A stretch of 64,000 bases of DNA. Source: Microbaculum marinum (lineage in GTDB: Bacteria > Pseudomonadota > Alphaproteobacteria > Rhizobiales > Tepidamorphaceae). The DNA lies in assembly GCF_042646165.1 (NCBI RefSeq), contig NZ_JBHRTC010000007.1; one strand, given 5' to 3'. Positions 43,743 through 52,648 of the stretch are shown here, piece by piece. Made by a program: the position numbers and the translations under genes. Every line of letters begins with the position of its first letter. The first letter of the stretch is position 1. The notes below the pieces were generated by a model, which made no database searches, was not told where the DNA came from, and saw nothing but the letters and a program-made list of their open reading frames with translations.

Positions 43743-45242
43743 ATGACGCGCAGGATCGGCCATTTCGTAGGCGGCAAGGTGGTCGAGGGATCGAGCGGCC
43801 GCTTCGGCGATGTTTTCGACCCGAACACGGGCGAGGTTCAGGCGGAGGTCGCGCTTGCATCGAAGTCGGAGGTCGAAGCGGCGATCGCCAACGCCGCGGA
43901 AGCCCAGGCGGCCTGGGCCGCCGAGAACCCGCAGAAGCGGGCCCGTGTCCTGTTCAGGTTCCTGCAGCTCGCCCAGGCCGAGATGGACAGCCTCGCCGCA
44001 CTGCTGTCGTCGGAGCACGGCAAGACCGTTCCCGATGCCAAGGGCGACATCCAGCGCGGCCTCGAGGTGGTCGAGTTCGCCTGCGGCATTCCGCATCTTC
44101 TGAAGGGCGAGTTCACCGAGAGCGCCGGGCCCGGGATCGACATGTACTCGATGCGCCAGCCGCTCGGCGTCGTCGCCGGCATCACGCCGTTCAATTTCCC
44201 GGCGATGATCCCGCTGTGGAAGTGCGCTCCGGCGATCGCCTGCGGCAATGCCTTCATCCTGAAGCCGTCGGAGCGCGATCCCTCCGTCCCCATGCGCATC
44301 GCCGAACTGTTCCGCGAGGCGGGGCTGCCTGACGGCATCCTCAACGTCGTCAACGGCGACAAGGAGGCCGTCGATGCGATCCTGACCGATCCGCGGATCA
44401 TGGCGATCGGCTTCGTCGGGTCGAGCTCGATCGCCGAGTACATCTATTCCACCGGCACCGCGCACGGCAAACGGGTCCAGTGCTTCGGCGGCGCCAAGAA
44501 CCACATGATCGTGATGCCCGACGCCGACATGGACCAGGCGGTCGACGCGCTGATCGGCGCCGGCTACGGCTCGGCCGGCGAGCGCTGCATGGCGATCTCG
44601 GTCGCCGTCCCGGTCGGCAGGGAAGCCGCCGAGACGCTGATGGGCAAGCTGATCCCGCGCGTCGAGAACCTGAAGATCGGCCTGTCCAGCGATGCCGGCT
44701 CCGACTACGGCCCGCTGGTGACGAAGCAGGCGCTGGAGCGGGTCCGCAGCTATGTCGAGCTCGGGGTGAAGGAGGGCGCCAAACTGGCCGTCGACGGCCG
44801 CGACTTCGCCATGCAGGGCTACGAGAACGGCTTCTTCATGGGCGGCTGCCTGTTCGACGAGGTGACCCCCGACATGACGATCTACAAGGAGGAGATCTTC
44901 GGGCCGGTGCTGTCGGTTGTCCGCGCCAGGGACTACGACGAGGCGCTGTCGCTTCCCTCGTCGCACGAGTACGGCAACGGCGTCGCCATCTTCACCCGCG
45001 ACGGCGATGCGGCGCGCGACTTCGCCTCCAAGGTCAATGTCGGCATGGTCGGCATCAACGTGCCGATCCCGGTGCCGCTCGCCTACCACACCTTCGGCGG
45101 CTGGAAGCGGTCGGGCTTCGGCGATCTCAACCAGCACGGCCCGGATTCGGTGCGCTTCTACACCAAGACCAAGACGGTCACCTCGCGCTGGCCGTCCGGC
45201 ATCAAGGACGGAGCGGAGTTCTCGATCCCGACGATGCGGTAG
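43743..45242 (+). CDS. mmsA: CoA-acylating methylmalonate-semialdehyde dehydrogenase
   Basis: This 499-residue ALDH has the methylmalonate-semialdehyde dehydrogenase pattern: MTRRIGHFVGGKVVEGSSGR at the start, ITPFNFPAMIPLWKCAPAIA, catalytic Cys at about C282 in SAGERCMAISVAV and the C-terminal FGDLNQHGPDSVRFYTK. It converts methylmalonate or malonate semialdehyde plus CoA and NAD to propionyl-CoA or acetyl-CoA, in valine, inositol or beta-alanine breakdown. It stands alone. Start ATG 43743, after GGGAGTCAGGG. The upstream frame extension overlaps the promoter region. Confidence 0.93.
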   Translation: MTRRIGHFVGGKVVEGSSGRFGDVFDPNTGEVQAEVALASKSEVEAAIANAAEAQAAWAAENPQKRARVLFRFLQLAQAEMDSLAALLSSEHGKTVPDAKGDIQRGLEVVEFACGIPHLLKGEFTESAGPGIDMYSMRQPLGVVAGITPFNFPAMIPLWKCAPAIACGNAFILKPSERDPSVPMRIAELFREAGLPDGILNVVNGDKEAVDAILTDPRIMAIGFVGSSSIAEYIYSTGTAHGKRVQCFGGAKNHMIVMPDADMDQAVDALIGAGYGSAGERCMAISVAVPVGREAAETLMGKLIPRVENLKIGLSSDAGSDYGPLVTKQALERVRSYVELGVKEGAKLAVDGRDFAMQGYENGFFMGGCLFDEVTPDMTIYKEEIFGPVLSVVRARDYDEALSLPSSHEYGNGVAIFTRDGDAARDFASKVNVGMVGINVPIPVPLAYHTFGGWKRSGFGDLNQHGPDSVRFYTKTKTVTSRWPSGIKDGAEFSIPTMR

Positions 45243-45316
45243 GGTCGTGGCGTTGCCGGATCGGCCGGAGAGTCCGGTTCGGGTGCGAATTGAAGTTCAG
45301 CTACGGGGACGTGCAT

Positions 45317-45502
45317 ATGACTGACCATGTTGTTTCCAGGGCGGTGCTGCTCGGCACCAGCCTTCTCGTTCTGGCCGCGTGCAGCAACACCGGCCCGACC
45401 GCCGGTCCGCCGCCGACCATTCCCGATGCGCAGCAGGAACTGGAATCGCTGCCGGGCGGACTGGGGGCGGATGACGAAACCCCCGACGCGCCGCCGGACT
45501 AG
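45317..45502 (+). CDS. Very small lipoprotein
   Basis: The 61-residue reading frame starts at 45317 with MTDHVVSRAVLLGTSLLVLA, and the lipobox LVLAAC places the lipidated Cys at about residue 22. The remaining 40 residues are rich in Pro, Glu and Asp (ending DDETPDAPPD) and unlikely to fold. It is the first of three consecutive lipoprotein genes on this strand. Function unknown. It is short, but the lipobox and strand order support it. Confidence 0.65.
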   Translation: MTDHVVSRAVLLGTSLLVLAACSNTGPTAGPPPTIPDAQQELESLPGGLGADDETPDAPPD

Positions 45503-45665
45503 GCAAATCGCGACTGCCGGGCAACACGGCCTCCCTTCCTGCCCACCGGCGGCTCCGGGGGGACGCGTTAAGGCGGCGTTCACGGTCGGGTCCGACCCGC
45601 GGTTGAGCTTGCCGGTCCGGGCATGTAGGACTCTTCCATTGCGCGTTGGCCATGGGGGATTTCCG

Positions 45666-46283
45666 ATGAAGACGTTTCTGTCGCTTGCTCTGATCTTGCC
45701 GGCGGGGCTCATGCTGGCGTCCTGCCAGAGCGATCCGAACTACGCGACCGGCCCGATGGTGGCGCCCGTCATGGCCCCGACGGTCATGCCGACGACGTCG
45801 AAGCCGAGCGGAACGCTCTATTCCAAGACGAAGTCGTCGACATGGACGAGTCCGAGCGGCAACAGCTCGGTGACCAAGACGCGCTCGACCTCGGCCAGCG
45901 TCTCCGTCGATCCGAACGCGGCCCTGCAGACCCTTGCCGCCCTCGGCGTCGCCGCCTCGGTGCCGCAGCCGGGAATGATACCGGGTCCGGTGCCGGGGGC
46001 CCCGGCCGGCCTGTTCGGCAAGTGGCAGCTCACCGACGGCGACAACTACCGGTCCTGCTCGATCGACCTGAAGAGCGACGAGAGCTTCGGGTCCTACCGG
46101 GCGTGGACCAGCGGCTGCTTCACCACCGATCTCTTCCAGGTCGGCAAGTGGCAGCAGCGCGGCTACGAGGTCGTTCTGCTCGACTTCTCCGGGAAGCCGC
46201 AGGCGAGCCTGCGGCCGACCGCGCCGAACCGCCTCGACGGCTACATCGTCGCCGACGGCCAGCCGATCAGCATGTGGCGGTAG
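45666..46283 (+). CDS. Lipoprotein with AprI/Inh-type C-terminal domain
   Basis: This 205-residue lipoprotein has a signal sequence and lipobox LMLASC (Cys near residue 20), then a Ser/Thr/Pro-rich linker. The C-terminal domain (about 110-205) has the AprI/Inh pattern: LFGKWQLTDGDNYRSCSIDL, a second Cys in TSGCFTTDL, VGKWQQRGYEVVLLD and the final SMWR. Omp19 and Inh relatives inhibit metallo- or other proteases in the periplasm or at the outer membrane, so a protease-inhibitor role is plausible but unproven. Start ATG 45666. Confidence 0.8.
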   Translation: MKTFLSLALILPAGLMLASCQSDPNYATGPMVAPVMAPTVMPTTSKPSGTLYSKTKSSTWTSPSGNSSVTKTRSTSASVSVDPNAALQTLAALGVAASVPQPGMIPGPVPGAPAGLFGKWQLTDGDNYRSCSIDLKSDESFGSYRAWTSGCFTTDLFQVGKWQQRGYEVVLLDFSGKPQASLRPTAPNRLDGYIVADGQPISMWR

Positions 46284-46514
46284 AGCGAGCGGCTGCGCGG
46301 CCATGGCGCGGCGTTATGGGGATGTTTACCCGCGGCGCTCACCATGACCGGAACCGGGTTTGCGGGGCGCAGGTTTTCGGGGCGTAGGTTTTGGGCGCAG
46401 GCGGGGTTGCCACAGCGGTGCCCCGTTTGTTCTGTCAGACTTGTGGCCGTTCACGGTGCCCTGTAGGGTCGCGACCCCGAAGCACACGCGAAACACACGC
46501 GGCGGATTTTGCTC

Positions 46515-47042
46515 ATGACATCAAGAATAAGCCCCGCCATCGGGGTCCTGCTCATCACACTGCCGCTGGTCGCGGCCTGCAGCAGCAACTCCTCGCGGGT
46601 GCGCCCGCTGCCGCCGGCGCCGACCGGTCCGGTGGTCAGCCAGCCGCTGCCGACGACGCCGCAGCCCACGACGCCCGATCCGAACGCTCCGCCGCCGGTC
46701 GAGGCCCAGGCGCCGTTGCCCGAGGAGCAGCAGGTCGCTGCCGTGCCGCCGGCCCAAGACAAGCCCACCCAGGAAGGCGTCCTCGGCCAGTGGGCCCTCT
46801 CGAGCCCCGCCGATTCCTGCCAGCTCTTCGTGACGCTGACCGGCTGGACGGGCGGCTACCGCGCCTCGACGCGCGGCTGCGGCTCGCCGGAGCTGAAGAG
46901 CGTCGGCGCCTGGAACATCGAGGGCGACCTGGTCGTGCTGAAGGACAATGACGGCAATGCCGTCGCCCGTCTCGCCAAGACCGGCGCCACCCAGTACAAC
47001 GGGCGGCTCGATCTCGGCGGCACCGTCTCCATGAGCCGCTGA
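46515..47042 (+). CDS. omp19: Omp19-like lipoprotein with AprI/Inh domain
   Basis: This 175-residue lipoprotein has lipobox LPLVAAC (Cys near residue 22), a Pro-rich linker with repeated TPQPTTPDP-like sequence, and a C-terminal domain resembling Brucella Omp19: GQWALSSPADSCQLFV, YRASTRGCGSPELKSVGAW, LVVLKDNDGNAVARL and final GTVSMSR. Brucella Omp19 is an outer-membrane lipoprotein and protease inhibitor. Here the gene lies directly after a related lipoprotein gene, suggesting duplication. Start ATG 46515. Confidence 0.82.
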   Translation: MTSRISPAIGVLLITLPLVAACSSNSSRVRPLPPAPTGPVVSQPLPTTPQPTTPDPNAPPPVEAQAPLPEEQQVAAVPPAQDKPTQEGVLGQWALSSPADSCQLFVTLTGWTGGYRASTRGCGSPELKSVGAWNIEGDLVVLKDNDGNAVARLAKTGATQYNGRLDLGGTVSMSR

Positions 47043-47208
47043 CCGGGTGTCCTGCGCGCGCAGGTCGCTGCGCGTGGCGGCAGGCCGTGACCGGACGTCG
47101 GACGCCGGCTTCCCGTGATTTCCGTGTGGTCCGGGGTCGGGCGTTCGTCTCCTGGGCTGCTGCAGACAGTGCAACGAACGTCCAGTCGACCAGCTAGCGG
47201 AGGTCCCG

Positions 47209-47841
47209 ATGGCCGAATATCACCTCTACTGCTTCGCCCAGTCGGGCAACGCCTACAAGACCGCGCTGATGCTGGAGACGACCGGCTGCGACTGGGGGTC
47301 GCGCTTCGTCGACTTCTTCAACGGCGAGACGCGCACGCCGGAGTACCGCCGCATCAACGTGATGGGCGAGGTGCCGGTGCTGGTGCACGGCGAGACGACG
47401 CTCAGCCAGTCCGGCGTCATCCTCGACTATCTCGCCGAGAAGACCGGCAGGCACGGCTGGAAGAACGACGCCGAGCGGCGCGAGATCCTGCGCTGGTTCC
47501 TGTTCGACAACCACAAGCTGACCAGCTACACGGCGACCTACCGTTTCCTGCGGGCCCTGTCCAAGGATCCCAATCCCACCGTGCTCGAGTTCTTCGGCGC
47601 CCGCATGCGCGGCGCCTTCTCGGTGCTCGCCGCCCATCTCGCCGATCGCGACTGGGTGGTCGGCAACCGCGCGACGATCGCCGACCTGTCGCTGTGCGGC
47701 TACCTGTTCTACGACGACGAGATCGGCGTCAACTTCGAGGAAAGCTATCCGGCCATCCACCATTGGCTGAACCGCATCAAGGCCCTGCCGGGCTGGAAGC
47801 ATCCCTACGAGCTGATGCCGGGCCACCCGCTGCCGAGCTGA
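47209..47841 (+). CDS. Glutathione S-transferase family protein
   Basis: This 210-residue protein has an N-terminal thioredoxin-fold domain (HLYCFAQSGNAYKTALML, with the cis-Pro region GEVPVLVHGETTLSQSGVIL) and an all-helical C-terminal domain (about 90-210, with N-capping motif TIADLSLCGYLFY). It probably conjugates or reduces substrates with glutathione in the cytosol; the class and substrate are not clear. The ATG at 47209 is preceded by GCGGAGG. Confidence 0.9.
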   Translation: MAEYHLYCFAQSGNAYKTALMLETTGCDWGSRFVDFFNGETRTPEYRRINVMGEVPVLVHGETTLSQSGVILDYLAEKTGRHGWKNDAERREILRWFLFDNHKLTSYTATYRFLRALSKDPNPTVLEFFGARMRGAFSVLAAHLADRDWVVGNRATIADLSLCGYLFYDDEIGVNFEESYPAIHHWLNRIKALPGWKHPYELMPGHPLPS

Positions 47842-47882
47842 GTAGGCCAGGCCGGCGCTCGCGTCCGACACCGGGCACCAGC

Positions 47883-48011
47883 CCTCGTGGTTCGAGACGC
47901 GGACATGCGTCCGATCCTCACCATGAGGGCTTCGTTGGTTTCGGGGCGCTACAGCGAAACTTGAGCCTCATGATGAGGAGGGCTCGTCAGGGCCCGTCTC
48001 GAACCACGAGG
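47883..48011. repeat. Second copy of the CCTCGTGGTTCGAGAC inverted repeat
   Basis: The arms 47883-47898 and 47996-48011 are reverse complements over 16 bases and match the arms of the 38671-38801 element. The copy lies between the GST gene and the sdhB stop. The internal part differs more between copies than the arms do. Confidence 0.9.
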
Positions 48012-48067
48012 CGCCGGCGCAAGCGGTTGCCCGCGGAGAAACAGCGCCTCCGGGGTACGGCGCCTTC

Positions 48068-48847
48068 CTACATCCGCCGTTCGACCATCAGCTTCTTGAC
48101 CTCGGCGATCGCCCTGGCCGGGTTGAGGTGCTTGGGGCAGGTCTGCGCGCAGTTCATTATGGTGTGGCAGCGGTACAGCCGGAACGGGTCCTCGAGATGG
48201 TCGAGCCGCTCGCCGGTCGCCTCGTCGCGGCTGTCGTTGAGCCAGCGGTAGGCCTGCAGCAGCACGGCCGGGCCGAGGTAGCGCTCGCCGTTCCACCAGT
48301 AGGACGGGCACGAGGTCGAGCAGCAGGCGCATAGGATGCATTCGTAGAGGCCGTCGAGCTTCTCGCGGTCCTCGTGGCTCTGGCGCCATTCCTTCTCGGG
48401 CTGCGGCGTCGACGTCTTCAGCCACGGCTCGATCGAGCGCAGCTGCGCGTAGAACGTCGTGAGGTCCGGCACCAGGTCCTTGACCACCGGCAGGTGCGGC
48501 AGCGGATAGACCTTCACCGTGCCCTTGATCTCGTCCATGCCCTTGGTGCAGGCCAGCGTGTTCATCCCGTCGATGTTCATCGCGCAGGAGCCGCAGACGC
48601 CCTCGCGGCAGGAGCGGCGCAGCGTCAGCGTCGGGTCGATGTTGTTCTTGATCCACAACAGCGCGTCCAGCACCATCGGCCCGCAGTCATCGAGATCGAC
48701 GTGGTAGGTGTCGATCTGCGGGTTCCGGTCGTCGTCCGGGCTCCAGCGGTAGACGCGGTATTCGCGCACGTTGGATGCGCCCTGGGGCCGGTCCCAGACC
48801 TTGCCTTCCTTGATGGTGGAATTCTTGGGAAGCGTCAGCTGGACCAT
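48068..48847 (-). CDS. sdhB: Succinate dehydrogenase iron-sulfur subunit
   Basis: This 259-residue protein carries the [2Fe-2S] ligands in SCREGVCGSCAMNIDG, the [4Fe-4S] ligands in CILCACCSTSCPSYWW and the [3Fe-4S] ligands in CAQTCPKHLNP. It passes electrons from SdhA to ubiquinone in complex II of the inner membrane. It has a good ribosome binding site (AGGAG) before the ATG. It lies 38 bases after the FkbM methyltransferase gene, which separates it from sdhA. Confidence 0.97.
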   Translation of the reverse strand: MVQLTLPKNSTIKEGKVWDRPQGASNVREYRVYRWSPDDDRNPQIDTYHVDLDDCGPMVLDALLWIKNNIDPTLTLRRSCREGVCGSCAMNIDGMNTLACTKGMDEIKGTVKVYPLPHLPVVKDLVPDLTTFYAQLRSIEPWLKTSTPQPEKEWRQSHEDREKLDGLYECILCACCSTSCPSYWWNGERYLGPAVLLQAYRWLNDSRDEATGERLDHLEDPFRLYRCHTIMNCAQTCPKHLNPARAIAEVKKLMVERRM

Positions 48848-48885
48848 GTCAGCTCCTGTCGGCCTTTCGGTTCCATTCTCGGCGT

Positions 48886-49770
48886 CTACTGGATTCGGGT
48901 TCGCGACAGCACGGCGTTGGCCGCGGTGGCGGCGACCTGCTCATAGCCCCGCGCCGCCAGGGCGGCAAGGCAGTCGCCGCGCCAGCGATCGGCGACGTCG
49001 GTCTCGACGACCACGGCGCGCGGCAGCAGCGTATCGGGCGCAGCCTCGAGGAACGGCACCAGCGCCCGGTCCTCGTATCCCTCGATGTCGATCTTCAGCA
49101 CGTCGATCGAGGAGATGGCGCTCTCGCCCACGATATCGAGGAGCGGCCGCACCGGCACCTCGTAGCTGCGGTCGGGGCGGAACGCGACGTCCTCGATCAG
49201 CGACGACTGGCCGACATTGCCGCCGCCGCTGTCGTGCAGGCGCGCGGTGGCGTCCCCGTCGCCGGCCGCGGCGCGGACGATCGCGACATTGCCGAGCCCG
49301 TTGGCGGAGACATTGAAGGCGAGCCGCCGCGCGGTTTCGGGATGCGGCTCCAAGGCGAGCACCCGTCCGCCCGGTCCGACCCTGCGGGCCGCCCAGATCG
49401 CATAGACGCCGACATTGGCGCCGACGTCGACGAAGGTCCCGCCATTCTCGAGATACGGCGCGACCGCGTTCCGCTCGTCGCGGTCGGGCAGCCGCCCGCG
49501 GGCGACCGCCACACGGTCGGAATGGTTGTCGGCGGGATAGGCGCGCAGGCGAACGCTCTCGGCCTCGACATCGAACGGGCCCGGCGCGATGCGGCCGACG
49601 AGGGTGCGCAAGCGTGCCCGCGTCAGCGGCCGGATCCGGCGCGAATCGGCGAGCCGCCACAGCGCCACGTGAAACGGCCGCGGCCGCCTGGCGCCGTATC
49701 CGCAGTCGTCCTGCCGCCCTGCCGCCGGCGTGCCGATCGCCACCGCGGTCGCTGTCCGGCCGTGCGTCAA
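48886..49770 (-). CDS. FkbM-family SAM methyltransferase between sdhA and sdhB
   Basis: This 294-residue protein has the FkbM core: GGTFVDVGANVGVYAIWAA (SAM binding), VLALEPHPETARRLAFNV and IDVLKIDIEGYEDRALVPFL. Such enzymes usually O-methylate sugars or polyketides. The reading frame begins with a TTG at 49770 that overlaps the sdhA stop (TTGA), with later in-frame GTG codons as alternatives; no ATG is suitably placed. The overlap implies translation coupled to sdhA. Nothing in its sequence links it to complex II. The position is unusual. Confidence 0.8.
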   Translation of the reverse strand: MTHGRTATAVAIGTPAAGRQDDCGYGARRPRPFHVALWRLADSRRIRPLTRARLRTLVGRIAPGPFDVEAESVRLRAYPADNHSDRVAVARGRLPDRDERNAVAPYLENGGTFVDVGANVGVYAIWAARRVGPGGRVLALEPHPETARRLAFNVSANGLGNVAIVRAAAGDGDATARLHDSGGGNVGQSSLIEDVAFRPDRSYEVPVRPLLDIVGESAISSIDVLKIDIEGYEDRALVPFLEAAPDTLLPRAVVVETDVADRWRGDCLAALAARGYEQVAATAANAVLSRTRIQ

Positions 49771-51617
49771 TACACCCGCACCTTCGGTTCGATGTACTGG
49801 ATGTCGTTGGACATCGTGTAGGAGTGGACCGGCCGGTAGTCGATGCGGACCTCGCGGGTGGCGTTGTCGGCCCAGGCCAGCGTGTGCTTCATCCAGTCCT
49901 GGTCGTCGCGGTCGGGATAGTCCTCGCGGGCATGCGCGCCGCGGCTTTCGGTGCGGTTGACGGCGCCTTCCATGGTGACGACGGCGAGCGCGATCAGGTT
50001 GTCGTATTCGAGCGTCTCGACCAGGTCGGTGTTCCAGACCAGCGAGCGGTCGGTGACATGGATGCTGTCCTCGGCCCTCCAGACGTCGTGGATCAGGTCC
50101 TTGCCTTCCGACAGCACCTCGCCGGTGCGGAACACGGCGCAGTTCGACTGCATCGTCTTCTGCATCCTCAGCCGCAGCTGCGCGGTCGGCGTGTCGCCGT
50201 CGGCGAAGCGGAAGCGGTCGAGCCGTTCCAGCGAGTTCTGGCCGGCGTCGCGGGGCAGGTCGGCATGCTTCTCGCCGGGCTGGATCGTCTCGGCGCAGCG
50301 CATGCCCGCTGCACGGCCGAACACCACCAGGTCGATCAGCGAGTTGGAACCCAGGCGGTTGGCGCCGTGCACCGACACGCAGGCGGCCTCGCCGATCGCC
50401 ATCAGGCCGGGGACGATCGCGTCGGGGTCGTCGCCGCGCTTGGTCAGCACCTCGCCGTGGTAGTTCGTCGGGATGCCGCCCATGTTGTAGTGCACGGTCG
50501 GCAGCACCGGGATCGGCTCCTTGGTGACGTCGACGCCGGCGAAGATGCGCGCCGATTCGGAGATGCCCGGCAGCCGCTCGGCAAGGATCTTCGGATCGAG
50601 GTGGTCGAGGTGCAGGAAGATGTGGTCCTGCTCCTTGCCGACGCCGCGGCCCTCGCGGATCTCCACCGTCATGGCGCGCGACACGACGTCGCGCGAGGCC
50701 AGGTCCTTGGCGTGGGGCGCGTAGCGCTCCATGAAGCGCTCGCCCTCGGAGTTGGTCAGGTAGCCGCCTTCGCCGCGCGAACCCTCGGTGATCAGGCAGC
50801 CGGCCCCGTAGATGCCGGTCGGGTGGAACTGCACGAATTCCATGTCCTGCAGCGGCAGCCCGGCCCGCAGCACCATGGCGTTGCCGTCGCCGGTCTGGGT
50901 GTGGGCGCCGGTGCACGACAGGTAGGCGCGGCCGTAGCCGCCGGTCGCCAGGATCGTGCGGTGGGCGCGGAAGCGGTGCAGCGTGCCGTCTTCCAGGCAC
51001 AGCGCCACGACGCCGCGGCAGGCGCCGTCCTCCATGATCAGGTCGATGGCGAAGTACTCGATGAAGAACTCGGTGGCGTGCTTCAGCGACTGGCCGTACA
51101 GCGTGTGCAGCATGGCGTGGCCGGTGCGGTCGGCCGCCGCGCAGGTGCGCTGGGCGGTGCCCTCGCCGTAGTTGGTGGTCATGCCCCCGAACGGCCGCTG
51201 GTAGATGCGGCCGTCCTCGGTCCGCGAGAACGGCAGGCCGTAGTGCTCGAGCTCGTAGACGGCCGCCGGCGCGTGCCGGCACAGATACTCGATGGCGTCC
51301 TGGTCGCCGAGCCAGTCGGAGCCCTTGACGGTGTCGTACATGTGCCAGCGCCAGTCGTCCGGCCCCATGTTGCCGAGCGAGGCGGCGATGCCGCCCTGGG
51401 CGGCGACGGTATGGCTGCGGGTCGGGAACACCTTGGTGACGCAGGCCGTCTTCAGGCCGGCTTCCGCCGCACCGAGCGCGGCGCGCAGGCCGGCCCCGCC
51501 GGCGCCCACCACGACCACGTCGAAGGTATGGTCGGTGAAGGGATATTCGCGGCCGTTGATGTTGGGCACGGCGCCTATGCCGCCGTTGCTCTGCGGGGTC
51601 TCACCGTTCTGTGCCAT
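49767..51617 (-). CDS. sdhA: Succinate dehydrogenase flavoprotein subunit
   Basis: This 616-residue subunit has the FAD-binding motif VVVGAGGAGLRAALGA, the covalent-FAD His in RSHTVAAQGG, the substrate region EFVQFHPTGIYGAGCL and C-terminal HTLAWADN. It oxidises succinate to fumarate in complex II. A GGAGG ribosome binding site precedes the ATG at 51617, one base after the sdhD stop, so the operon is tightly packed. Its stop overlaps the FkbM gene start. Confidence 0.97.
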   Translation of the reverse strand: MAQNGETPQSNGGIGAVPNINGREYPFTDHTFDVVVVGAGGAGLRAALGAAEAGLKTACVTKVFPTRSHTVAAQGGIAASLGNMGPDDWRWHMYDTVKGSDWLGDQDAIEYLCRHAPAAVYELEHYGLPFSRTEDGRIYQRPFGGMTTNYGEGTAQRTCAAADRTGHAMLHTLYGQSLKHATEFFIEYFAIDLIMEDGACRGVVALCLEDGTLHRFRAHRTILATGGYGRAYLSCTGAHTQTGDGNAMVLRAGLPLQDMEFVQFHPTGIYGAGCLITEGSRGEGGYLTNSEGERFMERYAPHAKDLASRDVVSRAMTVEIREGRGVGKEQDHIFLHLDHLDPKILAERLPGISESARIFAGVDVTKEPIPVLPTVHYNMGGIPTNYHGEVLTKRGDDPDAIVPGLMAIGEAACVSVHGANRLGSNSLIDLVVFGRAAGMRCAETIQPGEKHADLPRDAGQNSLERLDRFRFADGDTPTAQLRLRMQKTMQSNCAVFRTGEVLSEGKDLIHDVWRAEDSIHVTDRSLVWNTDLVETLEYDNLIALAVVTMEGAVNRTESRGAHAREDYPDRDDQDWMKHTLAWADNATREVRIDYRPVHSYTMSNDIQYIEPKVRVY

Positions 51618-51618
51618 G

Positions 51619-51993
51619 TCAGCCTCCGAAGGCGAGCTTGAGGATCGCGAAGGCCGAGGCGAGCCCGACGATCACGCAGAAGAAGGTGTTGGCCATCACC
51701 AGCAGCATCTTGGTGAACTCGGTGTGGACGTAGTCCTCGATGATCACCTGCATGCCGATCTTCATATGGGTCACCACCGACGCGATGGCGAGCAGCAGGA
51801 TGATGGCTATCGCCGGCGAGGCGAGCGTCGCCGTGACGGTCTCATAGTCGTTGCCGGCCAGCACGATGATCAGGAAGATGAAGAAGATCGTCAGCGGAAT
51901 GTTGGCGACGGCGGTGAGCCGCTGGCGCCAGAAATGGTCGGTGCCTTCCTTGGCCGAACCGAGGCCGCGGACGCGGCCGAGCGGGGTGCGCAT
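51619..51993 (-). CDS. sdhD: Succinate dehydrogenase membrane anchor subunit D
   Basis: This 124-residue protein has three hydrophobic segments and the haem-ligand region ASVVTHMKIGMQVIIEDYVH. It anchors complex II with SdhC and forms part of the quinone site. It sits 12 bases after sdhC and one base before sdhA. Confidence 0.93.
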   Translation of the reverse strand: MRTPLGRVRGLGSAKEGTDHFWRQRLTAVANIPLTIFFIFLIIVLAGNDYETVTATLASPAIAIILLLAIASVVTHMKIGMQVIIEDYVHTEFTKMLLVMANTFFCVIVGLASAFAILKLAFGG

Positions 51994-52005
51994 GTCCGCC
52001 TCTCC

Positions 52006-52404
52006 TCACATTGCCAGGTAGCCGATGATCCAGAGCAGGATCGTCAGCGTCACCGAGCCGATGATCGCGCCCCATGCCATCGCGTCGGCCGTCTTCAGGT
52101 CGAACCCGTGTCCGGTGTCCCAGATCAGGTAGCGCAGGCCGCTGAGCAGGTGGTGGACCAGCGTCCAGGTGAACCCGAACAGCACGATCTGTCCGATGAT
52201 CGAGCCGAACAGCCCGTTGACGAACGCGAAGCTGTCCGGTCCGCTGGCGGCGGCGACCAGCCACCAGGCCAGCAGCGCCATGCCGAAATAGAGACCTGCG
52301 CCGGTGATCCGGTGCACGATCGACATGACCATCGTCACGATCGGCCGGAAAACCTGCAAATGCGGGGATAGGGGCCGATTGGCCCCTGTTTTGACGTCTG
52401 CCAT
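52006..52404 (-). CDS. sdhC: Succinate dehydrogenase cytochrome b556 subunit
   Basis: This 132-residue protein has the family opening RPLSPHLQVFRP, the MSIVHRITGAGLYFG block and the haem-binding HHLLSGLRYLIWDTGHG, with three membrane segments. It is the first gene of the sdh operon, whose promoter must lie in the 244 bases upstream, shared divergently with the MscS gene. Confidence 0.95.
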   Translation of the reverse strand: MADVKTGANRPLSPHLQVFRPIVTMVMSIVHRITGAGLYFGMALLAWWLVAAASGPDSFAFVNGLFGSIIGQIVLFGFTWTLVHHLLSGLRYLIWDTGHGFDLKTADAMAWGAIIGSVTLTILLWIIGYLAM

Positions 52405-52648
52405 GGCTGTCCGCTTCGGTAGGCCGGGGGATCTAACCGAATCTCCGGCGGGTGTTGCCTTCGCCTATGAGGTTCTATAGCGCAGCCCCGCGCCATGCAA
52501 TGCATGGAAGCCATGTCATTGAGCGCAACGGGAAACCTGCCGCCCCGCCGGACCCGCCCGGCCGGACCCGCCCGGTTTTCCGTTGCGCCGCCGCGGCGAA
52601 GACCGTTCGATGGGCGAAGCCCTTTCACTTGTCGCTTTGAGGTCGACC

